The notes under the pieces are model-generated. The model saw only the letters and a program-made list of their open reading frames with translations, was not told the DNA's origin and searched no databases. Source: Elephas maximus indicus (lineage: Eukaryota; Chordata; Mammalia; Proboscidea; Elephantidae). From it: a stretch of DNA of 64,000 nt. Positions 23,796-36,601 of the stretch are shown piece by piece; the stretch's first letter is position 1, and each line of letters starts with the position of its first letter. The DNA is taken from positions 59,807,501 through 59,871,500 of the forward strand of contig NC_064820.1 in the NCBI RefSeq assembly GCF_024166365.1, in the 5' to 3' direction. A program made the position numbers and the translations under genes.

Positions 23796-24544
23796 CTAAG
23801 ATTCTGTGTTGCTGAAAGAATTGGGCTGCAGGAGAAAGCTGTGTATGCTTATCTATTCAGGCTTTCTGCATGTACCCAGGAATGTCAAATATGCAAAAAC
23901 ACAGGACTGGGCCAAAGTTGATCAAAATATAATTGGGGTGTGCATGCCTGGCAGAGTTCTTCCTTGGGTGGAGTAGCAGTGGATGGCAAAGTCAGCATGA
24001 GGCTCTAAGCAAGCCCTGAGACATCTGTACAGTGCTTTTATGCAGACTGCAAACCTTGAAAGGCAAAAGTGCTGTGTGCCCTTCCTTTTTTTTCCTAGAG
24101 CTAAAGTTGATTAAAAATTCTTATCTTTCCTTTCTTTTCTGAAAGCTAATTGTGAAAAAACTTTTTCTGGGCTTGGCCAAAGAAAACGCCCCCTCTTTGG
24201 CTTCTCTAAGCACCACCAAGATTCAAGACCGAGTGACTCTTTCCTTAGCTAGTTGTCTTTGGGATTAGGTTTCTGTTTAAAGACAAGTCCAGGCTTGGAT
24301 TTAATTTAATAGTATAACTCACACCATCCAAAATTCCCATGTTTACCCAAATCAGTAAGGGTAGAGGAAAAGATCTACTGAGGAAGAGGTCTTGGTTTCT
24401 GCTACTGACTCTCTGTGTGACTTTAGACATGTCACTCCACTGCTTAGTTTCTGCAAAAAGATGGGGCTGTACTAAGACCTCATGTTCATTGTTTTTGACC
24501 AAGAGTTCAAGCACTCTTGGCTGGTCCCCTTCAAACTATAGCCT

Positions 24545-24735
24545 GGGGGAAAGAGATACATTGGGCATTTGCTCTGTGTAAACAGTCTGTGTCAGACATA
24601 TGCTATCTCATTTAATCCTCACAACAATCTGATCAGGCTGGCACAATTGTCATAGCCAAAATGAGGAAACTCAAGTACAGAGAGGTTAAGAAACTTGTCT
24701 GAAATAGTGAAGACAGTTCCTAAATCATCTAACCT
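24545..24735 (-). mobile_element. MIR
   Basis: ctatctcatttaatcctcac, aaaatgaggaaactcaagta, cagagaggttaagaaacttg: the reverse MIR core. Confidence 0.8.
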
Positions 24736-24952
24736 ACAATTAAGAGAAGATAGAAGGAGTGCACATGTACACGTGCTTGTGTGTGTGTATGCGTGTGTGT
24801 GTATGTGTTGGCATGTATGTGTAGATTGTATAAAGGGAGCGGGATGGGCAGGAAGAAAAGGAAGGAAAGAAATTAGAATCCAGTGAATATTGTTTGTGTC
24901 ATGAGGCAGCTGACTCAGTATCCAGTCATTTTGCAGGCTCTGTTTCTTAACC

Positions 24953-25158
24953 CAACCAGTTGCAGTGGACTTCATTCTGATTCATGGTGACCCCATGTGT
25001 GTCAGATTAGAACTGTGCTCCATAGGGTTTTCAATCGCTGGTTTTTCAGAATTAGATTGCTAGGGCTTTGTTCTGGGGCATCTGAGAGTGGACTTGAACC
25101 TCCAACATTTCAGTTAGCAGCGGAGCACCTTAAGCGTTTTCACCACCCAGGAACTCCT
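24953..25158 (-). mobile_element. AfroSINE, long type
   Basis: aaccagttgcagtggacttc, gtgctccatagggttttcaa, gacttgaacctccaacattt and caccacccaggaactcc. Confidence 0.9.
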
Positions 25159-25159
25159 A

Positions 25160-25262
25160 TGATACTTATTACCTAATGATGGGCAAGTCGTGTAACCTCT
25201 CTGAACTCAGTTTTCTCATCTGTACGATAGGAATAATAATAGAACCTACCTTATGGGAATAT
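25160..25262 (+). mobile_element. MIR fragment
   Basis: gtaacctctctgaactcagttttctcatct-type core with gataataata-like continuation. Confidence 0.7.
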
Positions 25263-25807
25263 GTGAATACATATACTCAGAGTCTCTGGGAGTGGGGCCC
25301 AAGAATACGCTTTTCAACAAGCATTTCAAGTAATACTTAGGCATATTCAAGTTTGAAGATCGTTGGCCCAATAGAATATATAAGTATTTTACATTGTGAT
25401 AATTTTTTGTACAAAATTTTATGAATCGAAAATACAAAAATGAATGCTGCTGAATGGCATCTACTTGATTACTCCTTTCTGTTTAGAAATGCATGGGCCA
25501 TGAGTACAGAGGTGACAGAAATTTCCACGTGTCCACCATAGTAAGGAAACCAATGCCAAGAAGCCAGCCTTAAGAATTTTAAAGTACTTTCTAGAAAATA
25601 TTAAGTAATACGTAGCAATGAAAACTTCTGTTACTCTTTTTATAGTCCAAGCACAAAAATTCCTCAGGGGAATGTATCTTCTTTTTATTTTTTAAGCATC
25701 ACCAAATTGGAAGAAACTTTAGAGATTTTGTTTATTTTTCCTGCAATTTACAAGGTTTGGCTCTTGCCATTCCTTTGAAAAGTGAAAGTAAAGTGAAGTA
25801 ACCTCTA

Positions 25808-25984
<177 letters not shown>

Positions 25985-26049
25985 TCATTTGAGACTCAAT
26001 CAAGTGCAAATCATAATATCCAATGAATAAAAGAATCATAAAAGTTGTT

Positions 26050-26207
26050 CCCAGACCAGTGCCGTCGAGTTGATTGTGACCCATAGCGACCCTGTAGGAC
26101 AGAGTAGAACTACCCCATAGAGTTTCCAAGGAGCGCCTGGAGAATTCGAGCTGCCGACCCTTTGGTTAGCAGCCGTAGTACTCAACTGCTACGCCACCAG
26201 GGTTTCC
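26050..26207 (-). mobile_element. AfroSINE, short type, with duplication
   Basis: Complete reverse copy (cagtgccgtcgagttgattg ... ctacgccaccagggtttcc). The exact duplication taaaagttgtt lies at 26039-26049 and 26208-26218. Confidence 0.95.
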
Positions 26208-26524
26208 TAAAAGTTGTTGTGGAGTGGTTAGAGATCACTAAACGTAAGGTGCAGACAACCACCGCCACCACTATAATACCTACACTTTACTGGGTATCTA
26301 TTCCACGCCAGTCACTGTTCAAGTGAAAGGAAAAGGCACCAGAAATCATTTCTTGAATGAACATAAGTTTTCACAAAATTTTATGAGCAAGCACCTTTGG
26401 GCACTCACTCTATAAAACTTCAAGTTAAAAAAAAAAAGTAATAGGAATAAGGCATAACTTATCAGATCTTTGTCAATTCTTTGATGAGTGAATAGGTGAT
26501 GAGTAGGATACGTTCTTCTAAGAG

Positions 26525-26690
26525 CAGCGTTTCTCAATTCTGACTGAAGAGCTTAAAAAACATACCCACACCCTGGCCACACCCTAGATTAATTAGATCA
26601 GAGTGTTTGAGGGTGGGGCCGTGACATCTGGGTTGTATCAGCCCCTAAGGATTCTAATGTGCAGCAGAATTGAGAACCGATGACCCAGAG
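26525..26690. mobile_element. MER5A-type hAT MITE
   Basis: gcgtttctcaattctgactg at the left and cagcagaattgagaaccgat at the right form the inverted ends. The centre (gagggtggggcc, attctaatgtgcag) is MER5A-like. Confidence 0.8.
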
Positions 26691-27049
26691 GGAACTGGGT
26701 TAAAAAAAAAAAAAAAGGTTAAAGCACTTGAGAAATCACTGTTATCTGTCTTACTTTGACCGTAAACAGCAGTGTGCTGGAGCTGTGTGAACCAGCTCTA
26801 GACAGCCCACTGTTAAATATTCAGAAATTCAAGGGGTTGGTTAACATCACTCTGGTGTTTGAAATCAGCCATGGTGGGAGCATATATACTATGGAAATCA
26901 GCAAACACTGATTTTTTTTCTCCCCCAGAGAGCCAGTTGTTAACCATATACCAGCACATCACTGATTATAAGACTTGAGGGTTCCAAACACCTGAAAATA
27001 GAAGGGAATACAAAAAAGTTATTTAAGTCCATTTTGTATGTTGACAGAA

Positions 27050-27225
27050 TGGTCAATAGCTTGGGCTCTAAACAAACCTTAGTTTCCTTCTAAGTAAAAT
27101 GGTGAAGATAGTAATATCTGCCTTTTTCAGTTGTCATGAGGATTAAATAGAAGAACAAATGTAAGGCATTTAACTTAATACCTGGTATAGGGTGAGCACT
27201 CAATAAACATTAGCAATTATTACAG
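27050..27225 (+). mobile_element. MIR
   Basis: ccttctaagtaaaatggtga, gtcatgaggattaaatagaa, gagcactcaataaacattag. Confidence 0.8.
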
Positions 27226-27329
27226 TTTTATTACGTGGAGTGTTGAACATGGTTTCCTGGACAGTGGAACAGTAATTAAAAACTCTTGATTAAAAAAATA
27301 ACAAATAGCATTAACTAATTAGTCACAAA

Positions 27330-27475
27330 GGAGCCCCGGTGGTTAAAAGTTATGGTTGCTAGCCAAAAATTCAGCAGTTCGAATCCACCAGCTACTCCTT
27401 GGAAACCCTATGGAGCAGTTCTGCTCTGTCCTATAGGGTCACTATGAGTTGCAATCAACTTGACAGCAACAGGAG
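27330..27475 (+). mobile_element. AfroSINE, short type, with duplication
   Basis: Head ggagccccggtggttaaaag has lost about 10 bases of the A-box region. The body is otherwise complete to cttgacagcaacagg. ttagtcacaaa is duplicated at 27319-27329 and 27476-27486. Confidence 0.92.
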
Positions 27476-28615
27476 TTAGTCACAAAAGAGGAAAAACAAA
27501 CGATCAATAAACACGTGAAAAAAAATCCCAAAGATGAAGTCTGAGGGAAGTATGAATATTCTTTTTTTCTTCGTATGCAACTTAATTACTCTGTCTGGAT
27601 ACTTTGAGGATTTTTCTCTTCTCCATTCTGATTAAAAAAATCTGAGGATATATTCAAGGTGTGAATTACTTCTCATTTATAGGATATTTACAATGTATAC
27701 CCTCTTCTTCCAGTTTGGCTTTTTTTGTTAAACTTATGGGCTGTGTTAAAATCCTTCTTTTTCTCATCCTTTTCCCTTTTTATTGCATCTCATTTACTCT
27801 CATTCCACACCTGTTCTTTCTTTACAGTCTTCTGCTCATATTTCATTACTGTTGAAACAGCTTGTGTTTTCAGAAGAATAACCTTCTTAACATTCTATTT
27901 CTTAAAGTAGTTTCTGGAGTCTGTTCTTTTTCTGAAAGTTCAGTATAATCCCTTTTCCGTCGCTTTAATATTCCCTCTCTCTTTTTCTAAATTATGCAGT
28001 CATTGAAAGAAAGTATAATTACAAAGTTTATGTAGAAACATGGGCAGCATTATTATAGAAAGGGAATAAAATGACATAAACAATGATTGCAGGCTTATAC
28101 ATAAAAGTCTCTGATGAAAATATCTTAAAAGTTTACACAAAAAGAATTGAGAATCAAAATGGTTCACTAGAAAAGAAGGCAGTATGGAAGGAAACAGGAG
28201 AAAAAAAGGTATAAGACACACAGAAAACAAATAACAAAGTGGCAGAAGTCCTTCCTTATCAAGAAATGCTATACATATGAGGTAATGTTGTTTAGCCACG
28301 GGAATAAGTGAAGCTCTGATATGTTCTATGACATGGGGCAAGCTGGAGAGCATTGTGCTGAGTGAAATAAGGCAGATGGGGGTGAGGTGGGGGGACAGAG
28401 GACAAATATAGTATGATCTCACTTAAGCGAAATATCAAGAATAGGCATATATAGAGAGACAAAAGTAGATCAAAATAGATCAGTGGTTTCCAGGGGTTGG
28501 GGGAGGTAGGAATGGTGAGTTACTGTCGAATGGATGCTGATTTTCTGTTTCAGGTGACAAAAATGTTTTGAAGGTGGATAGTGAACACTGTGAATGTCAT
28601 TAGTGTCTTCTGATT

Positions 28616-29316
28616 TAGAAAATAATATTGGAATCATTATTCCCTGTCCTTGAGCATAGAGAATGTGATTCAGCTGGAGTTGGGCTCACAAGGACTCACA
28701 AGGACACATCACCTGGGCCCTGAGATAAAGACAATAGATAGAATAATCTTGGAAAATATCTTTTATGGAATCTTTCACATAAGCCAGAACACAAAAGACT
28801 TCCCACTCTTATCTTTTCTATTAGCATTTAGTGAATAGAAATTTATTGGATCATTGAGGACCCTCCTGATTGTCCTCACTGAAACCTGTACCAATGATTG
28901 TTGAGAGGGGCAATTCCAAATGTAAGATCACGGTTTCTAGCCAGTCTTCGAAAAGGTGAAGCTTTCAATGGTTTTGCCCACTTTGTGGTGTTAATATGTA
29001 CTGGTGACTGTGTAATAGTCTCTGGACTCCAGCTGTGGCAGCATGCTTATCAGCTTTCCCATTCTTGCTTATTCCATAATGTTCCCTGGACTCAGGCAGA
29101 CATGGCTGTGGCAGCATGCTTGTCCTTTTTCCCATTCCTGCTTACTCTGTAATAGTTCCTTGGATTTGGGCAGACGTTAGCTCTGGCAGCATGTTTGTCC
29201 GCTTCCCACTTTTGTCTTTTTGAATATATGCCGAATAAAACTTTCTTTTTGCTTTACTAAGCTTTGTGATTTTTTTCCCCCTAAAAACCAAACCATTTTT
29301 TCCCCTACAGCACATC
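28616..29316 (+). mobile_element. LTR-like insertion inside the L1
   Basis: The insert has an LTR-like layout: about 0.7 kb, a polyadenylation signal in ccgaataaaactttcttttt, a T-rich stretch after it, and an end near ctacagca. The left end may be tgtcttctga. No convincing target duplication was found, so both edges and the class are provisional. Confidence 0.5.
29012..29219 (+). repeat. Three-unit imperfect tandem repeat
   Basis: Units of about 65-73 bases start at 29012, 29076 and 29149. Each reads gtaatag(t)..ctggac..., ctgtggcagcatgcttgtc (or variant), then ttcccattc.tgctta. Unit 3 is the most diverged. The repeats lie just upstream of the polyadenylation signal of the LTR-like insertion. 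Confidence 0.8.
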
Positions 29317-30017
29317 AAATTGTATATTTAAAAATGGTTAAAGCGGCAAGTTTTGAGTTATATATATTTTACCACAATTGAAAAAAAAATTATGGAATCA
29401 GTTTCCTTAGAGTGGAGGGATTATGTTATCTTCATGCTTATTCCATTGCCTTTTTTTTTTTTTTTTTAAGGTTTATTGGGTAGGGGACTTTTTTTTTTTT
29501 TTTTACTGTCTTTGCCCTGAAACTTCTATACCCATAGACCCTACCTCAAACCAGATGAAGACTTCAGTGTATTTTAGGGGCATGTTTTTGACTGTTCTTT
29601 TGCCTGGCAGTCTGTGTAAGAAGGAACCAGGATGACAACAGCAGTGCTGTTAGAGTGTAAAGGTCTTCTGTTTGAGTAAAGTAATCTTTTGCATTAAAAA
29701 AAAAAAAAAAAAGCAAGCCTTAGCCAAGATTCACCTTCCATCACTTTAGGTGAGTCCATGGCAACTGTTTTTGTGGAGGAAGTCACCTAAGTAATATCCT
29801 TTGATGATGACTGGGCAAAATCTCTAGTCTCCTTGGTGGATATTTGCTGTTATATTTTTATTCCTTTGAACTCTGAAGGTCAAAGAAATTCAGGAGCTAT
29901 TATTTAAAAAGAAAATATTCCTGGGTAGAATTACATTAAGACTTATATGAGCCCATACCTTAATTATTCATGAACACTTACTTGGGCAGCAATTTGCAAA
30001 ACCAAGAAAGAAGATAA

Positions 30018-30245
30018 TGATAATTATGGAGAGCATTTATTGAACACTTACTATTGTCAGGGACTAGGCTAAGTGCTGTAGGCCTAATCTCATTTAGTCC
30101 TAACAACCACCTTTCTTTGTGAGATAGATAGTGTTATCATTCCTGGTTTACATAGTGGTTTGGAGAAATTCTAAAATGTGCTCAAGGTCAAAAGCTGGTA
30201 AGTGATAGAGTCTGGTCTCCAACTCAGGTCTGTCAGACCCTAAAA
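30018..30245 (-). mobile_element. MIR
   Basis: gagcatttattgaacactta, gctaagtgctgtaggcctaa, tgctcaaggtcaaaagctgg. Confidence 0.85.
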
Positions 30246-30706
30246 TCCATACTTTCCTAGGAACCAAAGAAATTTTGTAAGAATGGGAGAAGTGGGCAGG
30301 AGAGCAGTTGCTATGATGATTAGGGGGGTGAGAGGAGAGTTGGCTCTTTGCAGGGGTTTGAAGGACTGGGTGGGGCTATGCACAGCCAGAGCTCTGTTAT
30401 CTGTGCTGCAGGCACAATGGGAAAGAGAGTAGCCTGGAAAAGTCTGGTCCTTGTTGCAGTGGGGTCAAGGCAAAGGACCTCAGTCCTAGAATAAAATGGT
30501 GGGAAAAGTTTTCATAGGTAGATAAAGAAGCCAGAGTTGAATAAGGGCCTAGTCAATGCATACAGCAATCATCTACTGAATGCCCATTGTATTCTGGATC
30601 CTGGGGAAAGGAAGAGAAGGAGCAAGCAAGGTTCTTAGGAAGGGCTTTCAGTTTAAGTAAGAAGAGAGACAGGTAAAGATGTAATTTTGAAACACCATGT
30701 GTCATG

Positions 30707-30984
30707 CTCCTTGGAAACCATATAGGGAGTAGTGGTTTGAATCCACTAGGTGCTCCTTGGAAACCCTATGGGGCAGTTCTACTCTGTCCTATAGGGTGGC
30801 TGAGTCAGAATCAACTCGATGGCTATGAGTTTGATTTTTTTGTTTTTTTATGGTGTTGCTATGAGTTAGAATCAACTCAACAGCACTGGATTTGGTTTGG
30901 TTTTTGGTAAACCCTATGGAGCACAGTTCCACTCTGACACATGGGGTCGCCATGAGTAGGAAGTGACAGGATAGTAACTGGTTT
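30707..30984 (+). mobile_element. Cluster of three partial AfroSINEs in tandem
   Basis: Piece 1 (to about 30848) has the B-box and body (gtttgaatccactaggtgct ... caactcgatggctatgag). Piece 2 (30850-30905) is a tail only (gctatgagttagaatcaact, ggatttggtttgg). Piece 3 (30906-30984) is a long-type tail (ctctgacacatggggtcgcc). All three point the same way. Confidence 0.85.
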
Positions 30985-32049
30985 AACCAATCAAGCATAC
31001 AGCAGACAGAAGGTTTATACAGGGATAAGTGAAGACACGAGATGGTCAAGGAACTGTGAGATGTTCAAGGAACTGCTCAAGGGCATGGGAGAGAAGGATT
31101 TGAGATGGGAGGTGCAGAAGCTGAGAAACAGTAGCCAGAAGCCAGGCTGCTGTGAGGGCTTTGTTTACCCAGCTAAGGAATCAGGCCTTTGTCTTGGAAA
31201 GATGTAAAGTCTTTGATGGGTTTAAACAGAGGACTCACAGGATAGCTCTATCAAGCAAGGACAGTGAATTGTTGCTGGGAGAGTCTAGAAAGTTCTGGAG
31301 AAGGAAGTTCCTGAGAAGGAAAGGAAGTGAACATTTGCTTTTTTTTTTTTCATGAAAGCTTGTAACTAACCAGGCTGGTAGAAAACAACACAGAGCTTTC
31401 TGTTCCATTTTCTCTGAAAGATGCTCACAATGAATTAAGCTGATGTGGTCCAAATTCCAACTCATTAGGATAAGTGCCTTGTCCCCCCATCTGTTCATCT
31501 AGCCCACTGACAGCTCTCAGTAACTCTTAGGCGATAATCATTACAGCTAAATGTTCAGGGTTGCTGATGTAAGCACAGGATAGTAGCTGCCAGGAACTCA
31601 AGCAATAGCACTGTTAGCCCATATTATTTCTGCTGAATCCAGGGCAGGATAGGAGAAAATCCAGAGTCAAAGGGGCTATCCAAGTTCAAGCCAGTGGTAC
31701 AGTGATATGATTTACAATATTCAATTGCTTTACCACATTAGGCTTTCACATTAAGTACAGAGCTAAGTGTAGAAATCAGCTGAGCTTCAATCTGGCTAGA
31801 CTAACAATTTAAGTAACAATTGAGAGAACTCTCAATTGTATTCCAGATGCCATGCAACTCTAGAAACAACGTATCGAATTGATTAAAAATCTCCACAAAA
31901 ATAAAATCTATAAAGCTGGAAAATCTTTTTTTATTTTCAAGGGGATAATGCAATTTCTGAGAAAATTATGTGTTAGGTAATTGGTAAACATACCAACAAA
32001 CTGGACTTTAAGATTTAAAGGGAGACTTACATTGCCATGGTGATACCCT

Positions 32050-32140
32050 ATCTGTTTAGAAGATCTGGGTTCAAGTCCTGAATATGTCGCTAATTAGATG
32101 TAAGACTTTGAACAGATTACTTAACTTCTGTAGGCCGTGT
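32050..32140 (+). mobile_element. MIR fragment
   Basis: gatctgggttcaagtcctga, then tgtaagactttgaacagatt and acttaacttctgtaggcc. Confidence 0.7.
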
Positions 32141-32865
32141 GAATTATAACTGGAAGGACCCCGTGAGACAAACTGGTTCCAGTCCCTGTATCCAGAAGGT
32201 AAGTTGTTATTTTCATTCATTATAGATCAGGAAACTATGGCACAGAAAGACGACATTTTTTGCTTTATCACTCAGGGTTCATCCAGGAAAACACAGACCT
32301 CCACTAGGCCTTTCAAACAGAGGGAATTTCATACAGAACATTGGTTATACTGGCAATAGAAAAGCTGAGAGGTTAAACAGAGGACAGGGAAGAAGGATAA
32401 CACAGATATGAGACACATCAGGGAGATGCAACCACCTCTAGGGTGTAGGAACAACAGGAAGAGATGGTATTACCAAGGCCTGGAAGCTTGCGGAAGGCAG
32501 AACCACAGAGCCAGGGTCTCTGGAGGGAGCTGGGAGGAGATGGAGCCACAGTTGGGGACACCAGAGAATCAGAGGGGGTGGAGAATGATCTAATATTCTG
32601 CCAGTGCCTTCTATTGGCCAAAACTACCTGCAAGCTAGATGCCAAGGGTGTCTAGGAATTGTAGTTCCCTAGATACAGAATGGTTTAGTGGTAGATACAG
32701 AGTGGAGGGGGGATGGTGAAGATTAGATTTAAGAGCAAACAGACAGTTGACTGGCATGCTTATTTAATTTCCAGCATCTTTAAAACAAAGGTGATCTCTA
32801 GATGGCCTTTAAGGTGTAGTGCTTAGCATAGGGCCTAATATGTAGTTAATATATATATATGTATA

Positions 32866-33028
32866 TAACCCTGGTGGCATAGTGATTAAGAGCTATGACT
32901 GCTAACCAAAAGGTTGGCAGTTTGAATGTACCAGGCACTCACTGGAAACTCTATGGAGCAGTTCTACTCTGTCCTATAGGGTCGCTATGAGTTGAAATCG
33001 ACTCCACGGCAAATGTTTTTTTTTTTTT
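32866..33028 (+). mobile_element. AfroSINE, short type
   Basis: aaccctggtggcatagtgat ... gaaatcgactccacggcaaa with an oligo-T tail. It has landed in an (AT)n stretch, so the duplication cannot be defined. Confidence 0.92.
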
Positions 33029-33074
33029 AATATAGATATTTATACACACATAAACATACACGTGTGTGTGTGTG

Positions 33075-33300
33075 TAGCACTTGCTATGTGCCAGTCATTG
33101 TTCTAAGCACTTTACATGCATCAACTCATTTAGTCTTCACAGCAACCTGCAACCCTACGAGTTATTTTCCCCCATTTTTCAGCCAAGGAAACTAAGAGAG
33201 ATGAAGTAACAGCAAGAAAGTGGCAGAGCCAGAATTTGAACCCAGGCAGTGTGGCTTTTGAACTACTCTCTTAACTATGGGACTGTACTGCCTTTTGCTT
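33075..33300 (-). mobile_element. MIR
   Basis: gcacttgctatgtgccagtc, aactcatttagtcttcacag, ccaaggaaactaagagagat, gtggcagagccagaatttga: a nearly complete MIR. Confidence 0.88.
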
Positions 33301-33575
33301 CAATTGGTATGACAGACACTCAGTAAACATGTAATGAATGAGTCAATGTCTAAGGTCCCTTCCATTTAAAAACCCTATTACCTTGTATCTAAACATGAGG
33401 GGAAAGTCGATTTAAAGTCAGTTACACAGTCATTTTAGCAAATCCATCCCCTATAAAGTTCATTTTTAGGCTGACGACTCTTGGGAGATTTAGCTTATCA
33501 TGACTCAGTTCCCCAGAATGGTTTATTATCATCAGTACTTAAAACTATTGGTTGAAAAAATAAATATTTTACTAT

Positions 33576-33740
33576 AAACCCAAACCTAAGCCCTTGCGGT
33601 CGAGTCAATTCTGACTCATAGCCACCCCAAAGGACAGGGTAGAACTGCCTTCACAGGGTTTCCAATGAGCAGCTGGTGGATTTGAATTGCTGACCTCTTG
33701 GTTAGCACTCGAACACTTAACCACTCTGCCACCAGGACTT
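33576..33740 (-). mobile_element. AfroSINE, short type
   Basis: aaacctaagcccttgcggtc ... ttaaccactctgccaccagg. Confidence 0.92.
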
Positions 33741-33944
33741 TGGCCTTGGAGGCCATTAAAATGTCAAAAGGTGCAGGCCAATATCTTCCCTTCCTTATCC
33801 TTCCTCAGAAAAAATGTAAACACATTACCCATGAAACCAGCCAAACACTTTATGGAGAAGTAAAGTCTTGAGTGGAGTTTTTCTCAGACACCAGGAAATA
33901 GCCTTAATGTGCTTAATTCATATTTCTTATCCCATGCTTAAATT

Positions 33945-34168
33945 AAAAACAACAACAATAGCAACAAACACCCATTGCCATTGAGTTGATTCTGACTTAT
34001 GGAGATCTATGTGTTACCGAGTAGAACTGTGCTCCATAGGGTTTTCTTGGCTGTAATCTTTATAGAAGCAGATCACCAGGTCTTTTTTCCGTGGTGTCCT
34101 GGCTGGGTTTGAACCATCAACCTTTAGGTTAGTAGATAAGCACAAACCATTTGTGCCACCCAAGAACC
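33945..34168 (-). mobile_element. AfroSINE, intermediate/long type
   Basis: Long 3' tail (aacaacaacaatagcaacaa), then ttgccattgagttgattctg, gtgctccatagggttttctt, caccaggtcttttttccgtg, ccatttgtgccacccaag. Confidence 0.9.
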
Positions 34169-34521
34169 TTTAAATATATATATATATGTATGTATAACTA
34201 TGCATGAGGGGAGCTATACTCATCCTCAAAGTCTTTGGGCACCAGGCATATGGTAGACAAATGAGTGAAGAGGACCAGACACACATTGCATATTAAGTCA
34301 GAAGAAATAGTCCTCATTTCTAAAAAAAATATGCCCTTCCCCACTCTTCTTAAAACACATAGCCCTCTTGGTCTATCTTCCATTTTTCCACTTTTGACAG
34401 AGATGTAGGTTCAAGAAATACGCTATTTTCCTCTTAACTCTACTATGAGACAAACAACAACAGAAACACATTGATAAATAACAACTGACACTCCATGGAG
34501 AAATAGTAGAGAGTGGTGTGG

Positions 34522-34726
34522 TGGTTGTTGTTAGGTACCGTCAAGAGATTCCAACTCAGGTGACCCTAAAGAACAGAGCGGAACTGCCCCATCAGGTTTT
34601 CAAGGCTGTAATCTTTACAGAAACAGATCACTAGGCCTCTTCTCTGATGGAGCATCTGGTGGGTTTGAACCACTGACCCTTCTGTTAGCAGTGGAGCGCT
34701 TAACCATTGTGCCCCCAGGGCTCCTT
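34522..34726 (-). mobile_element. AfroSINE, intermediate type, with duplication
   Basis: tggttgttgttaggtaccgt ... gtgcccccagggctcctt. The exact 11-base duplication gagtggtgtgg lies at 34511-34521 and 34727-34737. Confidence 0.95.
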
Positions 34727-34997
34727 GAGTGGTGTGGGCTAGGCTGAATTGGGCAGCCTAGCCATGACCTTCTGAGGGGAGAGTGGTTGCTCAGATTCAG
34801 CCAATTATTGTGACATAGGAATTTGGGTTCAACATCACCAGGTTTTTCACTTTTTCAAGAGAAGCTAGAAATATAGATTTTTATGTAAAACTTTCTGGTT
34901 TTTAAATATGGCAGTCAATTTAATTGAAAACAAATATAGATAAACAAGATCCTGTGGTACTGAAGAGATCCTGGAAGCTGGTTTGCAGCCTTAGAGC

Positions 34998-35370
34998 AAT
35001 GGTTCTGAGCCTCTGTTGTGCACCAGAATCATCAGTGGAATTTTTTTTTTTTTTAATGGAATACACTTATTTAAAAAGGGGGATGGAACATATACATATG
35101 TATTGTTTGTGTGTAAAATATCTCTGGAAGGATAAATGAGAAATTAATAACATTGGCAGCTTTGTGTGAGGGATGCTGAGTCGCTGGGGGAAGAGGCAGG
35201 GGAAAGAATTGCCATGTAACCCTGTGGTATGTGTTGAGACTGAAATCATAAATGTGTGAATGGGTTACCTTCTTATATACATACAGGGCATAACAACCTC
35301 CCCTCCTCTGTCACCAAGATTTTGATTCAATAGATCTGGGGTTGGCCGTGAACATCTGATTTAAAAACAG
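34998..35370. mobile_element. MER5-like hAT MITE split by a 0.26 kb insert
   Basis: gcaatggttctgagcctctg and gcaccagaatcatcagtgg at the left, and attttgattcaatagatctg(gggtt) at 35315-35345, look like two halves of a MER5-class element. The sequence between begins with oligo-T at 35041. The inserted part is not identified. Confidence 0.45.
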
Positions 35371-35606
35371 ATAACGAAACAAATCAATTCCTCATAGGTG
35401 TATTTGCCACACAGGCCTGCCTAAGAACCCCTGCTGGTGGAAATATTATTATTCTTGCTCTATTCTGCCAGACACCACACATATTTGCTGGGAGATGGTG
35501 ATTTTTCCTTGATGATTGTTCTCAGGGTGGAGGAGCAGAATGTTACCATAGTCTGGATATCTGAATCCAGGTGTATTCCAGGAAAAAAGATGGGCCTTTT
35601 CACTCA

Positions 35607-36601
<995 letters not shown>

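Larger units (their letters stand above)
28270..29391 (+). mobile_element. Old L1 (L1M-like) 3' end, interrupted
   Basis: 28270-28615 has the L1 ORF2/3'UTR junction (tgctgagtgaaataaggcag, ggtttccaggggttggggga, gaatgtcattag). The terminal part returns at about 29317-29391 (tgtatatttaaaaatggtta, tattttaccacaattg and an A tail). The intervening 0.7 kb is foreign. Confidence 0.8.

Noticed and set aside
24778..24825. Imperfect (TG)n stretch as a regulatory Z-DNA element
   Set aside because: It is interrupted and intronic with no supporting context. Ordinary microsatellite.
28000..28422. 140-codon minus-strand frame rich in Leu/Phe/Ser
   Set aside because: Antisense to L1 ORF2/3'UTR sequence and A-rich DNA. 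The hydrophobic look is a by-product of base composition.
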